This document shows positions 17,937 through 26,093 of a stretch of 64,000 bases of DNA, piece after piece. The notes under the pieces were generated by a model. It was not told the DNA's origin. It ran no database searches and was given only the letters and a program-made list of their open reading frames with translations. The DNA is from Verrucomicrobiaceae bacterium (GTDB taxonomy: Bacteria > Verrucomicrobiota > Verrucomicrobiia > Verrucomicrobiales > Akkermansiaceae). A program made the translations under genes and the position numbers. The DNA lies in assembly GCA_027484055.1 (NCBI GenBank), contig JAIXQH010000054.1, forward strand, positions 37,564 to 101,563. Direction: 5' to 3'. Position 1 is the stretch's first letter. The number at the start of each line of letters is the position of its first letter.

Positions 17937-18377
17937 TCAATCGTCATCGCCACCAAAATATATATCCCACCCTACTTCGATATTAAGCTCAGATAGTCTT
18001 TTCATTTGATAAGGGGATAACATTGGTCCTCCGTTTGCAGACTTAGATACCCAAAACGAAGTAATTTCAAACCGAAAACCTTGCCTCATCATATCATGAA
18101 TGATGATCTTTTTGTCCTGTATTTGATCAACAATCCAATCAATATGACGTCTCGTATCGAAGGACTCCACCTTCTGACTTGAACTTAAGGACCACCTATT
18201 GGTGATCGCGGGTCGCCTACCCCCTGCAATCTTCACCCCCTTAATACTCTGCTCAGTGGGTTCTACATTGAGCAAAGCTGTAACTTCGATAGGTGAAACA
18301 TCATCGTGCCTAATGTGCAGAGTCGAAAATGTCTCTGAACATGAGCTGTAGTCATCACGGTAAGTAGGAGTATCCAC
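17937..18377 (-). CDS. DUF4279-like protein, start disturbed by intron remnant
   Basis: The C-terminal 130 residues of this frame look like a DUF4279 domain: FSTLHIRHDDVSPIEVTALL, the EPTEQSIKG turn, a central RWSLSSSQKV strand, and a final LSELNIEVGWDIYF. The function of that family is unknown, though members are often found in immunity or polymorphic-toxin settings. The open frame extends to 18662 but passes through a group II intron-like hairpin. The only later in-frame start is a GTG at 18377, giving 146 residues. The gene may be truncated, or the intron remnant may have replaced its 5' end. Confidence 0.5.
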   Translation of the reverse strand: MDTPTYRDDYSSCSETFSTLHIRHDDVSPIEVTALLNVEPTEQSIKGVKIAGGRRPAITNRWSLSSSQKVESFDTRRHIDWIVDQIQDKKIIIHDMMRQGFRFEITSFWVSKSANGGPMLSPYQMKRLSELNIEVGWDIYFGGDDD

Positions 18378-18402
18378 GCTGGTTTGTCTTAGATTATTGC
18401 CG

Positions 18403-18475
18403 GTCGATTTAGAGACACCAGTTTCCCGAAGTCCTAATCCCAGATCCCGACGTGCGTAATTACCGCACCGGGATC
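18403..18475 (-). mobile_element. Group II intron 3' end remnant (domains V and VI)
   Basis: On the minus strand, 18475-18443 folds as GATCCCGG / TCGGGATC, then a 2-nt CG bulge on the 3' side, then TGCG / CGCA closing a short loop. This is the 33-34 nt architecture of intron domain V. It is followed by a second hairpin with a GAAA loop (GACTTCGG-GAAA-CTGGTGTC) and then TCTAAATCGAC, which looks like domain VI with its branch A and the intron 3' end. No reverse transcriptase frame precedes it, so it is a decayed fragment. The call rests on secondary structure read by eye. Confidence 0.5.
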
Positions 18476-18777
18476 CTCGAAAAAATGCACACGAAAGGAG
18501 CATACCTTGTTGGTGAGGATTCATGCAGGATTGGGTGGCTGGCACAATCTTTCTTTGGGGGTTCTCCGCAACGTCGGGTCCATTCAACTTCCCAGACAAA
18601 TTGACTAATATCTCAACCTGAAACCATACCGATGCGGGGCTTGCCGTTTGGACCACACGCATTTCACCGCTGTTTCAAACACTCGCAGCCTAAAATCACT
18701 GCCCATGCATGTCGCGGGTTGCGCCGTTGCTTGATCTTGTTACCCTTTGGCCGCTCCCTAGCACTTTTCTCTCCTAC

Positions 18778-19980
18778 ATGATCGGCCTCGCTCTTAAAAT
18801 GCTCTTCGGTGATACCGCGAAATATCTCATGCTCGTCGCGGGTTTGTTTTTTGCCACCTTTCTCATCGTGCAACAGGCCTCGGTCTTTTGCGGCTTAATG
18901 CGCTGGACGACCGCCACGCTGAAAAACGTCGCCGCTCCCATCTACGTCGTCGAAGAACGCGTGGACCAAGTCAACGAAACCAACCCCATGCGCGACACCG
19001 ACGTCGCCCGCATTCGCTCCATCTCCGCTGTGCGTTGGGCGATGCCGCTCTACTCCGGCATCCAGCGCGTCCGCCTAGGCGATGGTTCATTTAAAACGGT
19101 CCAGCTCATCGGCATCGACGCCGCTTCACTCGCCGGTGCGCCGGGCCGGATGATCGAGGGAAATCTGGAAGATCTCCGCCTGCCGAATACCGTGGTCATC
19201 GACGAACTCGCCACCGAGCGCCTCTCTTCCAACCCCAAGGATCCCAGCACGAAAATCAAGATCGGCGACCAATTTGAAATCAACGACGTCGAGGCCCGCG
19301 TCGTCGGGATCTGCCAAGCAATGCGCTCATTCACCGGTGGCCCCTACATCTGGACGACCTACGAGCGCGCACTTTCTTACACCCCTTCCTCACGGAAAAT
19401 GCTTTCCGCCGTCATCGCCGCACCCATCGCAGGCATGACCCCCGACCAAGCCGCCGCCCAGATCGAGCGGGAAACGGGCCTCCGCGCCTACGTCAACCAA
19501 GACTTCGGTGCCAACCCACGCGACATCGCCACCCCGAAAGGCAATAAATACGGCGACTTCAACACCTCGACCGTCTGGTGGTATGTCAAAAATACCGGCA
19601 TCCCCATTTCCTTCGGCACCACTGTCGTCATCGGCTTCATCGTAGGCATCGCCATCGCCTGCCAGACCTTTTACGCCTTCGTGCTGGATAATTTGAAGCA
19701 CCTCGGAGCCCTCAAGGCCATGGGCATGTCGAACTTCCGCCTCAGCATCATGCTCATCGTGCAAGCGGTCACCGTCGGCCTCATCGGCTTCGGCCTTGGC
19801 CTTCTCGCCACCGCAGGATTTGCCAACGGCGCCATCGCCAACGGCCAGCCGCCCTTCTACATGCCCTGGCAAATCCCCGTCGCGGCCTTCTTTGCCATCC
19901 AGCTCATTTGCATGCTGGCTGCTCTGATGGGCATCATCCGCCTTAGCCTCTACGAACCCGCAATGGTCTTCCGTGCCTGA
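18778..19980 (+). CDS. ABC exporter permease, FtsX/MacB (DevC-like) type
   Basis: A 400-residue permease with one N-terminal span (YLMLVAGLFFATFLIVQQ), a large periplasmic domain, and three C-terminal spans starting around TTVVIGFIVGIAIACQ. The region NLKHLGALKAMGMSNF before the third span is the coupling element of FtsX-like permeases. The ATG at 18778 is preferred to the one at 18709 because the preceding residues look non-native. It is the first gene of a four-gene exporter operon and overlaps the ATPase start by 8 bp. Substrate unknown; DevBCA relatives export glycolipids. Confidence 0.85.
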   Translation: MIGLALKMLFGDTAKYLMLVAGLFFATFLIVQQASVFCGLMRWTTATLKNVAAPIYVVEERVDQVNETNPMRDTDVARIRSISAVRWAMPLYSGIQRVRLGDGSFKTVQLIGIDAASLAGAPGRMIEGNLEDLRLPNTVVIDELATERLSSNPKDPSTKIKIGDQFEINDVEARVVGICQAMRSFTGGPYIWTTYERALSYTPSSRKMLSAVIAAPIAGMTPDQAAAQIERETGLRAYVNQDFGANPRDIATPKGNKYGDFNTSTVWWYVKNTGIPISFGTTVVIGFIVGIAIACQTFYAFVLDNLKHLGALKAMGMSNFRLSIMLIVQAVTVGLIGFGLGLLATAGFANGAIANGQPPFYMPWQIPVAAFFAIQLICMLAALMGIIRLSLYEPAMVFRA

Positions 19981-20725
19981 TTCCTCCTCATCTTCTGACA
20001 TCGTTATCGACGCCCGCGCCGTGGAGAAATCCTTTGGCGACGGCTCCGACCGCATCCACGTGCTCAAAAAGGTCAATTTCCAAGCGCGCACCGGGGAAAT
20101 CACCATGCTGGTCGGCCCCTCGGGTTGTGGAAAAACCACCCTCCTCAGCGCCATCGCCGGGACGATGCGCATCGACGCGGGTGACATCTCCGTCTTCGGC
20201 AGTGATCTGGTAAAAATGTCCGGCGGTGCACTCACCCGCTTCCGCGCCAAGAAAATCGGCTTCATCTTCCAGCAGTTCAACCTCATCCCCACCCTCACCG
20301 TCGCCGAGAACGTCGGCGTCCCGCTCCTCATCCAGGGTGTCTCCGCCAGCAAAGCCCTCAAACGCTCCCGCGAAATCCTCGAACAAGTCGGTCTCGGCAC
20401 CCGCTGGAAAGACCGCCCCAACAAGCTCTCCGGCGGCCAGCAGCAGCGAGTCGCGATCGCTCGCGCCCTCGTCCACCAACCACCACTGGTCATTTGTGAC
20501 GAGCCCACCGCCGCGCTCGACGCCCAGAACGGGGAAATCGTCATGGACCTTTTCCGCCAAGTCGCCCGCTCGCCAGACCGCGCCGTCATCATCGTCACCC
20601 ACGACAACCGCATTTTCTCCTACGCCGACCGCATCGCCCGCATGGACGATGGCGAAATCGTCGAAGTTAAAGAACAAGCCACCGACTCCGCCCCAGAATT
20701 CCAGCACGAACACGCCCTTGAATAA
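19973..20725 (+). CDS. ABC exporter ATP-binding protein (MacB/LolD/DevA type)
   Basis: A 250-residue ATPase that energises the preceding permease. Motifs run in order: Walker A GPSGCGKTTL near residue 45, Q-loop in FIFQQFNLIP, signature LSGGQQQRVAIARAL, Walker B VICDEPTAALD, and the switch His in IIVTHDNR. It starts at a GTG at 19973 inside the 3' end of the permease gene, so the two are translationally coupled. Length and the QQFNLIPTLTV region match the MacB/LolD group. Confidence 0.93.
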   Translation: MPDSSSSSDIVIDARAVEKSFGDGSDRIHVLKKVNFQARTGEITMLVGPSGCGKTTLLSAIAGTMRIDAGDISVFGSDLVKMSGGALTRFRAKKIGFIFQQFNLIPTLTVAENVGVPLLIQGVSASKALKRSREILEQVGLGTRWKDRPNKLSGGQQQRVAIARALVHQPPLVICDEPTAALDAQNGEIVMDLFRQVARSPDRAVIIVTHDNRIFSYADRIARMDDGEIVEVKEQATDSAPEFQHEHALE

Positions 20726-20736
20726 GGCCACACCCC

Positions 20737-21705
20737 ATGAACTTCCTTTCTAAACTCCTCCGCTACGGCAGCATTGCTGCGGCCATTTTCGGCCTCGTCG
20801 CCATCATCCTCGTCTCCCGCACCCAAGCCGAGCGGCAAATGCCTCCCGCAGGTGACCCACCAGTCTCGCCACCCGCCAAGCCCTACCCACAAGCCGTCGC
20901 CGCCACCGGCATCCTCGAAGCACTCAGCGAGAACGTCGCCATCGGCGTCCCCCTCTCCGGCCTCGTCAGCGAAGTCACCGTCAAGGTCAACGATGTCGTC
21001 AAAAAAGACCAAGTCCTCTTCAAACTCGACCACCGCGATCTCCAGGCCGACTTCCTCTCCACTCAAGCCCAGCAGGAAATCCACCGCGCCCAGATCACCG
21101 TCAACCAAGCGCAACTCGCCAAACTGCAGTCCCAACTCGCTCGACTCACCGCCGTCACCGACACCCGTGCCGTGAGCCAAGACGACCTTGAAAATCGCCA
21201 GCAAGACGTGCTCGTCGCCCAGGCTCAACTCACCGCCGCACGCGCCCAGCTCACCGCTTCCGAGATTTCACTCCAGCGCATCACCCTCCTCATCGAGCGC
21301 CTCACCATCCGCGCGCCTCGTGACGGCAGCATCATCCAGGTCAATGTCCGCGCCGGCGAGTTCGCCGCCACCTCGCCCAAGAACCCCGCCATCCTCCTCG
21401 GCGATACCGAAAAACTCCAAGTCCGCGCCGACATCGACGAGCAGAACGCCGCTCGCATCCGCCAAGGCCAGCCCGCTTATGGCTATCTAAAAGGCGACCC
21501 CAAAATCACCTTTCCCCTCACCTTCATCCGCATCGAGCCCTACGTCATCCCCAAGACCTCCCTCACCGGAGCCAGCACCGAGCGGGTCGATACCCGCGTC
21601 CTCCAAGTCATCTACTCCCTCACCCGCCCCACCGATCCTCCGCTTTACGTCGGTCAGCAAGTTGACGTATTCATCGAGGCACCCGACCGGATCAAAACAC
21701 CATGA
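20737..21705 (+). CDS. HlyD/DevB-family membrane fusion protein
   Basis: The 322-residue periplasmic adaptor of the exporter. One N-terminal membrane anchor (GSIAAAIFGLVAIILVS) is followed by a lipoyl half (GVPLSGLVSEVTVKVNDVV), a long Gln/Ala-rich coiled coil from about residue 105 to 185, the second lipoyl half (RAPRDGSIIQVNVRAGEF) and beta-barrel segments ending in YVGQQVDVFIE. It would link the inner-membrane ABC pair to the outer-membrane channel encoded next. Its stop overlaps that start as ATGA at 21702. Confidence 0.9.
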   Translation: MNFLSKLLRYGSIAAAIFGLVAIILVSRTQAERQMPPAGDPPVSPPAKPYPQAVAATGILEALSENVAIGVPLSGLVSEVTVKVNDVVKKDQVLFKLDHRDLQADFLSTQAQQEIHRAQITVNQAQLAKLQSQLARLTAVTDTRAVSQDDLENRQQDVLVAQAQLTAARAQLTASEISLQRITLLIERLTIRAPRDGSIIQVNVRAGEFAATSPKNPAILLGDTEKLQVRADIDEQNAARIRQGQPAYGYLKGDPKITFPLTFIRIEPYVIPKTSLTGASTERVDTRVLQVIYSLTRPTDPPLYVGQQVDVFIEAPDRIKTP

Positions 21706-23129
21706 AATCTCCTTTTATCCTCCTTTTTCCAGCGGCCCTCATCCTCAGCGCCTGCAAGCTGGGGCCAGATTTCCAGCTCCCCGGACTCACCCACTCCGCC
21801 AAGTGGAAAGAAGCCACCGCCACCGCCACCTCCCCCACCCGCCTCCCTGACGCTTGGTGGCGACTCTTTAACGACAGTGACTTAAATCAACTCACCCAGC
21901 GCGCCCTCCAGAATAACAACGACCTCGCCGCCGCGAAAGCCCGCTTCGACACCGCCCGCGCCCTCGTCGGCCTTGATCGCGCCCGCCTCTTCCCCACTCT
22001 CAACCTCAACGGCTCTGATTCCACCGTTCGCGCCTCCCAAGCCGGTGTCGCCGCCAATCTCCCGCCCGGAGTCTCCATCGACCTCGAACAACGCCGCTAT
22101 CGCGCCACCTTCGACCTCGCCTATGACCCCGACCTCTGGGGCCGGAACAAACGCCTGCTAGAAGCCTCCTCAGCAACCGCCGCTGCCAGTGAAGCCCTGC
22201 TCGACTCCCAACGCCTCGGCACCGCCAGCGAAGTCGCCCGCCAGTATTTCCTCCTCCGTGGTCTCGATGCCCAAGAGTCCGTGCTGAACGACACCGTAAA
22301 AAGCCGCAAAGACGAACTCGAAATCCAACAGTCAAAGACCGACGCCGGCCTCATCGACGGGCTCTCCACCAGCCGCGCCCGCACCGAGCTAGAACTCGCC
22401 CACAACGACCTCTCCTCCATCCAGCGCCAGCGTGGCTCCGCCGAACACGCACTCGCCGTCCTCTGCGGTGCCGCCCCTTCTGATTTCAGCATTCCTGCCA
22501 AAATCACCGCCAGCGCCATGCCCACCATCCGCCCCGGCCTCCCCGCCGAGGTTCTCAACCGCCGCCCAGACGTCCGCGCCGCCGAGCAGACCCTCCGCGC
22601 CGCCAGCGCCCGCATCGGCGTGGCAAAGGCCGCGTTTTATCCGAATTTCAACCTCACCTCCGGCCTAGGTTTTGAGTCACTCGACATCAAAGATTTCCTC
22701 AACTGGGAAAACCGCGTGCTCTCGCTCGGCGCTGGACTCGCCGCCCCCATCTTCGACGGCGGCAGCAACCGCGCGAACTACCAAGCCGAGCTAAGCCGCT
22801 ACCAAGAAGCCCTCGCCGCCTACCGCCAAGCCCTCCTCATCGCCCTCCGCGAGGTCGAAGACGCACTCGTCGATCTGAAAGGCCTCACCACCTCCCACGC
22901 AGCCCTCAGCCGCGCCCTCACCAGCGCCCGAGACACCAAGGCCATCGCCCAAGAACGCTTCGACAAAGGCCTCACCAGCTACCTCGAAGTCGTCGATTCC
23001 GACCGCAGCATCCTCCAAATCCGCCTCACACTCAGCGAGAACGACTCCCAACAACGCATCACCCTCACCGCCCTCGCCAAAGCACTCGGCGGCGGCTGGA
23101 GCGGAAAAAGTGTAGCGTCGCGTCTATGA
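21702..23129 (+). CDS. TolC-like outer-membrane efflux lipoprotein (NodT family)
   Basis: A 475-residue channel protein with a lipoprotein signal peptide (lipobox LSAC near residue 19) and the NodT-family start KLGPDFQLP. The usual words are present: PDAWWRLFNDSDLNQL, the duplicated coiled-coil repeats around NNDLAAAKARFD and LPAEVLNRRPDVRAAEQTL, and RFDKGLTSYLEVVDSDRS near the C-terminus. It completes the tripartite system begun at 18778, making the operon self-contained from inner to outer membrane. A repeat-rich gap follows. Confidence 0.92.
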   Translation: MKSPFILLFPAALILSACKLGPDFQLPGLTHSAKWKEATATATSPTRLPDAWWRLFNDSDLNQLTQRALQNNNDLAAAKARFDTARALVGLDRARLFPTLNLNGSDSTVRASQAGVAANLPPGVSIDLEQRRYRATFDLAYDPDLWGRNKRLLEASSATAAASEALLDSQRLGTASEVARQYFLLRGLDAQESVLNDTVKSRKDELEIQQSKTDAGLIDGLSTSRARTELELAHNDLSSIQRQRGSAEHALAVLCGAAPSDFSIPAKITASAMPTIRPGLPAEVLNRRPDVRAAEQTLRAASARIGVAKAAFYPNFNLTSGLGFESLDIKDFLNWENRVLSLGAGLAAPIFDGGSNRANYQAELSRYQEALAAYRQALLIALREVEDALVDLKGLTTSHAALSRALTSARDTKAIAQERFDKGLTSYLEVVDSDRSILQIRLTLSENDSQQRITLTALAKALGGGWSGKSVASRL

Positions 23130-23177
23130 CCGTGGCGCTTCACCCTCCTCCGCCGGGGGCTCTGCTTCAGTGAAAAG

Positions 23178-23498
23178 TTTCACCGCAGAGCCGCAAAAGC
23201 CGCAAAAGCCGCAAAAGCCGCAAAAGCCGCAAAGGAGCGCAAAGGGGCGCAAAGCAGAATTGAGGGATTCAAACGAAACGCGGAGGCGGGGAGGTCGCGG
23301 AGAGATTCGCGGAGGTGTTTGATCTCCCATCCCCTATCCATCTCTCAAAACTTGTCGTCCTTCCCCCCTTGGCGGTTTGTCCAATAGGCAAGTTTCCTCA
23401 TTTCTTGGCGATCCATGCACAAAGCGGGCAGAGGCCGCTTCTCCGTATTTCCTCCGCGTCCCTTCGCGACCTTTGCGGCTCTGCGGTGAACTTTTAGC
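23178..23498. repeat. Inverted pair of dispersed repeats
   Basis: TTCACCGCAGAGCCGCAAA near 23179 is matched perfectly as its reverse complement (TTTGCGGCTCTGCGGTGAA) near 23474, about 280 bp apart. Between them are CGCGGAGGCGGGGAGGTCGCGGAG and further 'cgcgacc' words. The whole gap 23130-23878 (749 bp) holds no gene I can support. The second half is AT-rich and probably carries the promoter of the PEP-CTERM gene. Confidence 0.7.
23191..23236. repeat. 9-bp tandem repeat CCGCAAAAG (about five copies)
   Basis: Four exact CCGCAAAAG units and a degenerate fifth (CCGCAAAGG) stand in tandem, then decay into GAGCGCAAAGGGGCGCAAAG. Slippage probably expanded a motif of the dispersed CCGCAAAG repeat. 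No gene covers it. Confidence 0.85.
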
Positions 23499-23759
23499 AA
23501 CGCTGTAAAATTCTGAAACGCCAAGATGCCAAAGTTCAAAACAGCTAGAATCATTCTCCTGATCACCGCGTTTCAGTGTCCACTGATGACGTCATCATCC
23601 TACAAAATGAAAATTTTTTCAGAATCCGGGCCCAACCACCCAAGAACCCATCCCACGAATACCGTCAAACCTATACGCACGTAAGCACAAATCAGAAACA
23701 TGGCGGGTTGAACCCTAGTTTTACCGACCAAAATCCACCTGATTTGAGAGATATATTTA

Positions 23760-23796
23760 TGTAGTCATTTGTAGTATTGTAATCATTTTGACTACA
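23760..23796. promoter_or_regulatory. Inverted repeat TGTAGTCA...TGACTACA upstream of the PEP-CTERM gene
   Basis: Two perfect 8-bp arms are separated by 21 bp of AT-rich DNA about 80 bp before the GTG start at 23879. The layout could suit a dimeric regulator's operator. No regulator gene is adjacent, so this is a candidate only. Confidence 0.35.
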
Positions 23797-23878
23797 CAGC
23801 TGATAGCATAACTCAACAAATGAAAATTAATCAAAAATATATCTTGTGAGACGGGTCAGTCTCTGAAATCAAGAGGCC

Positions 23879-24676
23879 GTGAAAGCAAACCTACTCCTAC
23901 TCCCCATCGCCTTGGTCAGCCTAACCCTCGGAGCAAGCGCCCAAGAAATAAGCCCCGTTCAATCGGCAGCTCGCCCCTACGATCTGGACATCATTGCCCC
24001 TGTGCAAATAGCCGGATCTGACGCCGCTTCGCTGGCCTTCCAAAAAAACGTGCTTCCGAGCATGATGGAATTGGTTGATAGAAACCTGAATGAGTATCAA
24101 AGACTCGGCAGCAAAAAAATCGCCGCCCTGGCACTCGATCCATCCTCCCTGAAGCTCACAAATGACACGGTCGCCCGCGTTTACTTCTTGGGTGAAGGCG
24201 CCGGTTATCACAACAGCCTCGGCATTTCAACGACTGGCTTCGCCGCATTCGGCGAAGATGCACAATTGATCTTCCCTGATGCCTCCAGTGGCTGGGATCG
24301 TTCCGACGATGAGCCGCTACAAGCTGGAGACTTCGTGGACCTAGGAACCTTCAAGGCGGGAACGCTCTTAGACTTCTTCCTCATCGCCGACGGTGCTTAC
24401 GGTGGAAGCGATGTTTATTCCACGAACACCTCCTTAAATCCGGACGGCATTGTCCACACGGTGAGCCTCGCCCCCAATGGCTCCCCTTACTTGATCATCA
24501 GCTTTGAAGATCTCTATGGCGGTGGAGACATGGATTTCAACGACCTCGTCTTCGCGGTGTATCTGGGAAAAGAAAACATCAGCAAGTTCAAAGGACTCGG
24601 TGCACCTGAGCCAAGCCTCGCAGCGGGTGGCCTGCTCGCACTTGGCGCGATCTTCGGCCGCAAGCGCCGCCGCTAA
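23879..24676 (+). CDS. PEP-CTERM-anchored exported protein with DUF4114-like domain
   Basis: A 265-residue exported protein. The N-terminal signal peptide (LLLLPIALVSLTLGASA) and the C-terminal tripartite signal (APEPSLAAGGLLALGAIFG then RKRRR) mark it as a PEP-CTERM substrate processed by an exosortase and displayed at the surface. The region FEDLYGGGDMDFNDLVFAVY fits the DUF4114 acidic calcium-binding-like motif. The GTG at 23879 is the only reasonable start. No exosortase gene is in the window. A strong terminator follows, so it is probably a single-gene unit. Confidence 0.85.
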   Translation: MKANLLLLPIALVSLTLGASAQEISPVQSAARPYDLDIIAPVQIAGSDAASLAFQKNVLPSMMELVDRNLNEYQRLGSKKIAALALDPSSLKLTNDTVARVYFLGEGAGYHNSLGISTTGFAAFGEDAQLIFPDASSGWDRSDDEPLQAGDFVDLGTFKAGTLLDFFLIADGAYGGSDVYSTNTSLNPDGIVHTVSLAPNGSPYLIISFEDLYGGGDMDFNDLVFAVYLGKENISKFKGLGAPEPSLAAGGLLALGAIFGRKRRR

Positions 24677-24706
24677 ACCTTCCCCCCTCTCTTTCATAAC
24701 ATCTAG

Positions 24707-24739
24707 GCCGGGCTGCATGAAAATGCGGCCCGGCTTTTT
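24707..24739 (+). terminator. Rho-independent terminator after the PEP-CTERM gene
   Basis: GCCGGGCTGCAT-GAAA-ATGCGGCCCGGC forms a 12-bp stem (one G-T pair) with a GAAA tetraloop, followed by TTTTTC. It lies 30 bp after the stop codon. Confidence 0.93.
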
Positions 24740-24860
24740 CTTGCAGCCTGCTCTAGACTCCGTTTTTTACCTCAATCCGACTGCCAAAGAAGCCCCGACT
24801 CGGACAGACTCGCATTCGCACCTTGACCGGATCAGGCCCAGCCCCTACCACAGCACCCGC

Positions 24861-26060
24861 ATGGGATTTGACACACTTGGGCTCTCCGCAGCCGTTCTGG
24901 AAGCCATTGAGGAATCCGGTTACACCACACCTACACCGATTCAGGCGCAGGCGATACCACTCATTCTTGAAGGGCGCGACCTCATCGGTGCCTCGCAGAC
25001 GGGCACCGGGAAAACCGCCGCCTTCGCGCTGCCGAGCCTCTCGAAAGTCGTAAAAATGGGAAAACCCCAAATCCTTGTGCTCGAGCCGACCCGTGAGCTT
25101 GCCCACCAAGTGGCCGTGCAATTTGAAAAATACGGCAAGCACACTGGTTTAAAGGTCGCGCTGCTCTACGGAGGCGTCGGTGCCGGCACCCAGACTGACC
25201 AGTTGGCCGCCGGGGCTGACATCGTCGTCGCCACACCGGGTCGTCTGGTGGATCACTTTTACCGCGCGACGATGCGCTTCGGCGAAATTAAAGTGCTCAT
25301 TCTCGACGAAGTGGACCGCATGCTCGATATGGGTTTCCTTCCCCAAGTCCGGAAAATCGTCAATTTATGCCCGTGGGAAGGCCGTCAGACCTTGTTTTTC
25401 TCAGCGACGATGCCCCCGGCCATCCAAACCTTCGCCCAGTGGTGCCTTACCGACCCGCAAAGCATCGAGATCGCCCGCACTTCCATCCCGACAAGTGTGA
25501 CCCATGCCTTTTATCCAGTGGCCATGGATCAGCGGGATGAGCTGCTGCTGGAGCTGCTGAAACAGACGGAATACCACTCGGTCATGATTTTCACCCGCAC
25601 CCGCAAGGAGGCAGACCAGCTCACCTCCCTCATCAAGGGCACCGGCCAGACCAAGGTCGCCGCGATGCACTCGGACATCAGCCAGGTGGACCGGATGAAG
25701 GCACTCGCCGGCTTCAAAGCCGGTGAATATGAAATCCTCGTCGCCACTGACGTCGCCGCACGCGGGATCGATATTTCTGGAGTGTCCCATGTGATCAACT
25801 ACCGCGTCCCGGAAAACGCAGAAGACTACGTCCACCGCATCGGTCGGACCGGGCGGGCACAGGCGGAGGGCGATGCCTTCACCATCCTCACGGCGGATGA
25901 ACTCGACTACGCCAAGTCCGTAGAAATCTTCATCGACAAGGCCATTCCACGGCGACGCTTGGAGGATTTTGACTACATCTACACCGCGCTGCTCGACGAT
26001 TCACCGATCAAACCCGTGCGCCGGAAAAAAATCGGTGGCGGTGGTAAGAAACGTCGCTAA
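24861..26060 (+). CDS. DEAD-box RNA helicase (RhlE-like)
   Basis: An ATP-dependent RNA helicase of 399 residues, probably acting in ribosome assembly or RNA turnover. Motifs appear in order: Q motif YTTPTPIQAQAIP, motif I ASQTGTGKT, Ia PTRELAHQ, Ib TPGRL, motif II as DEVD rather than DEAD, III SATMP, then ATDVAARGIDI and HRIGRTGRA. The basic tail (RRKKIGGGGKKRR) may bind RNA. The ATG at 24861 is chosen because the upstream frame overlaps the previous gene and its terminator. The DEVD variant of motif II is the one oddity. Confidence 0.93.
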   Translation: MGFDTLGLSAAVLEAIEESGYTTPTPIQAQAIPLILEGRDLIGASQTGTGKTAAFALPSLSKVVKMGKPQILVLEPTRELAHQVAVQFEKYGKHTGLKVALLYGGVGAGTQTDQLAAGADIVVATPGRLVDHFYRATMRFGEIKVLILDEVDRMLDMGFLPQVRKIVNLCPWEGRQTLFFSATMPPAIQTFAQWCLTDPQSIEIARTSIPTSVTHAFYPVAMDQRDELLLELLKQTEYHSVMIFTRTRKEADQLTSLIKGTGQTKVAAMHSDISQVDRMKALAGFKAGEYEILVATDVAARGIDISGVSHVINYRVPENAEDYVHRIGRTGRAQAEGDAFTILTADELDYAKSVEIFIDKAIPRRRLEDFDYIYTALLDDSPIKPVRRKKIGGGGKKRR

Positions 26061-26093
26061 GCCGCAAGGACTTTTCAGCTACGTAGGCACTCC

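Noticed and set aside
17755..17940. 61-codon minus-strand frame just after the DUF4279 gene
   Set aside because: TTG start, and its second half is made of dispersed-repeat sequence; no family resemblance.
19390..20613. 407-codon open frame on the minus strand across the ABC permease and ATPase genes
   Set aside because: It lies antisense to two genes with clear motifs, and its translation is low-complexity and unlike any family. It is a shadow frame of GC-rich coding DNA.
23191..23236. Possible CRISPR array at the CCGCAAAAG repeats
   Set aside because: Units are 9 bp with no spacers and no cas genes nearby; it is a simple tandem repeat.
23576..23764. 62-codon plus-strand frame in the gap before the PEP-CTERM gene
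   Set aside because: AT-rich random-looking translation ending at the inverted repeat; no start signal.
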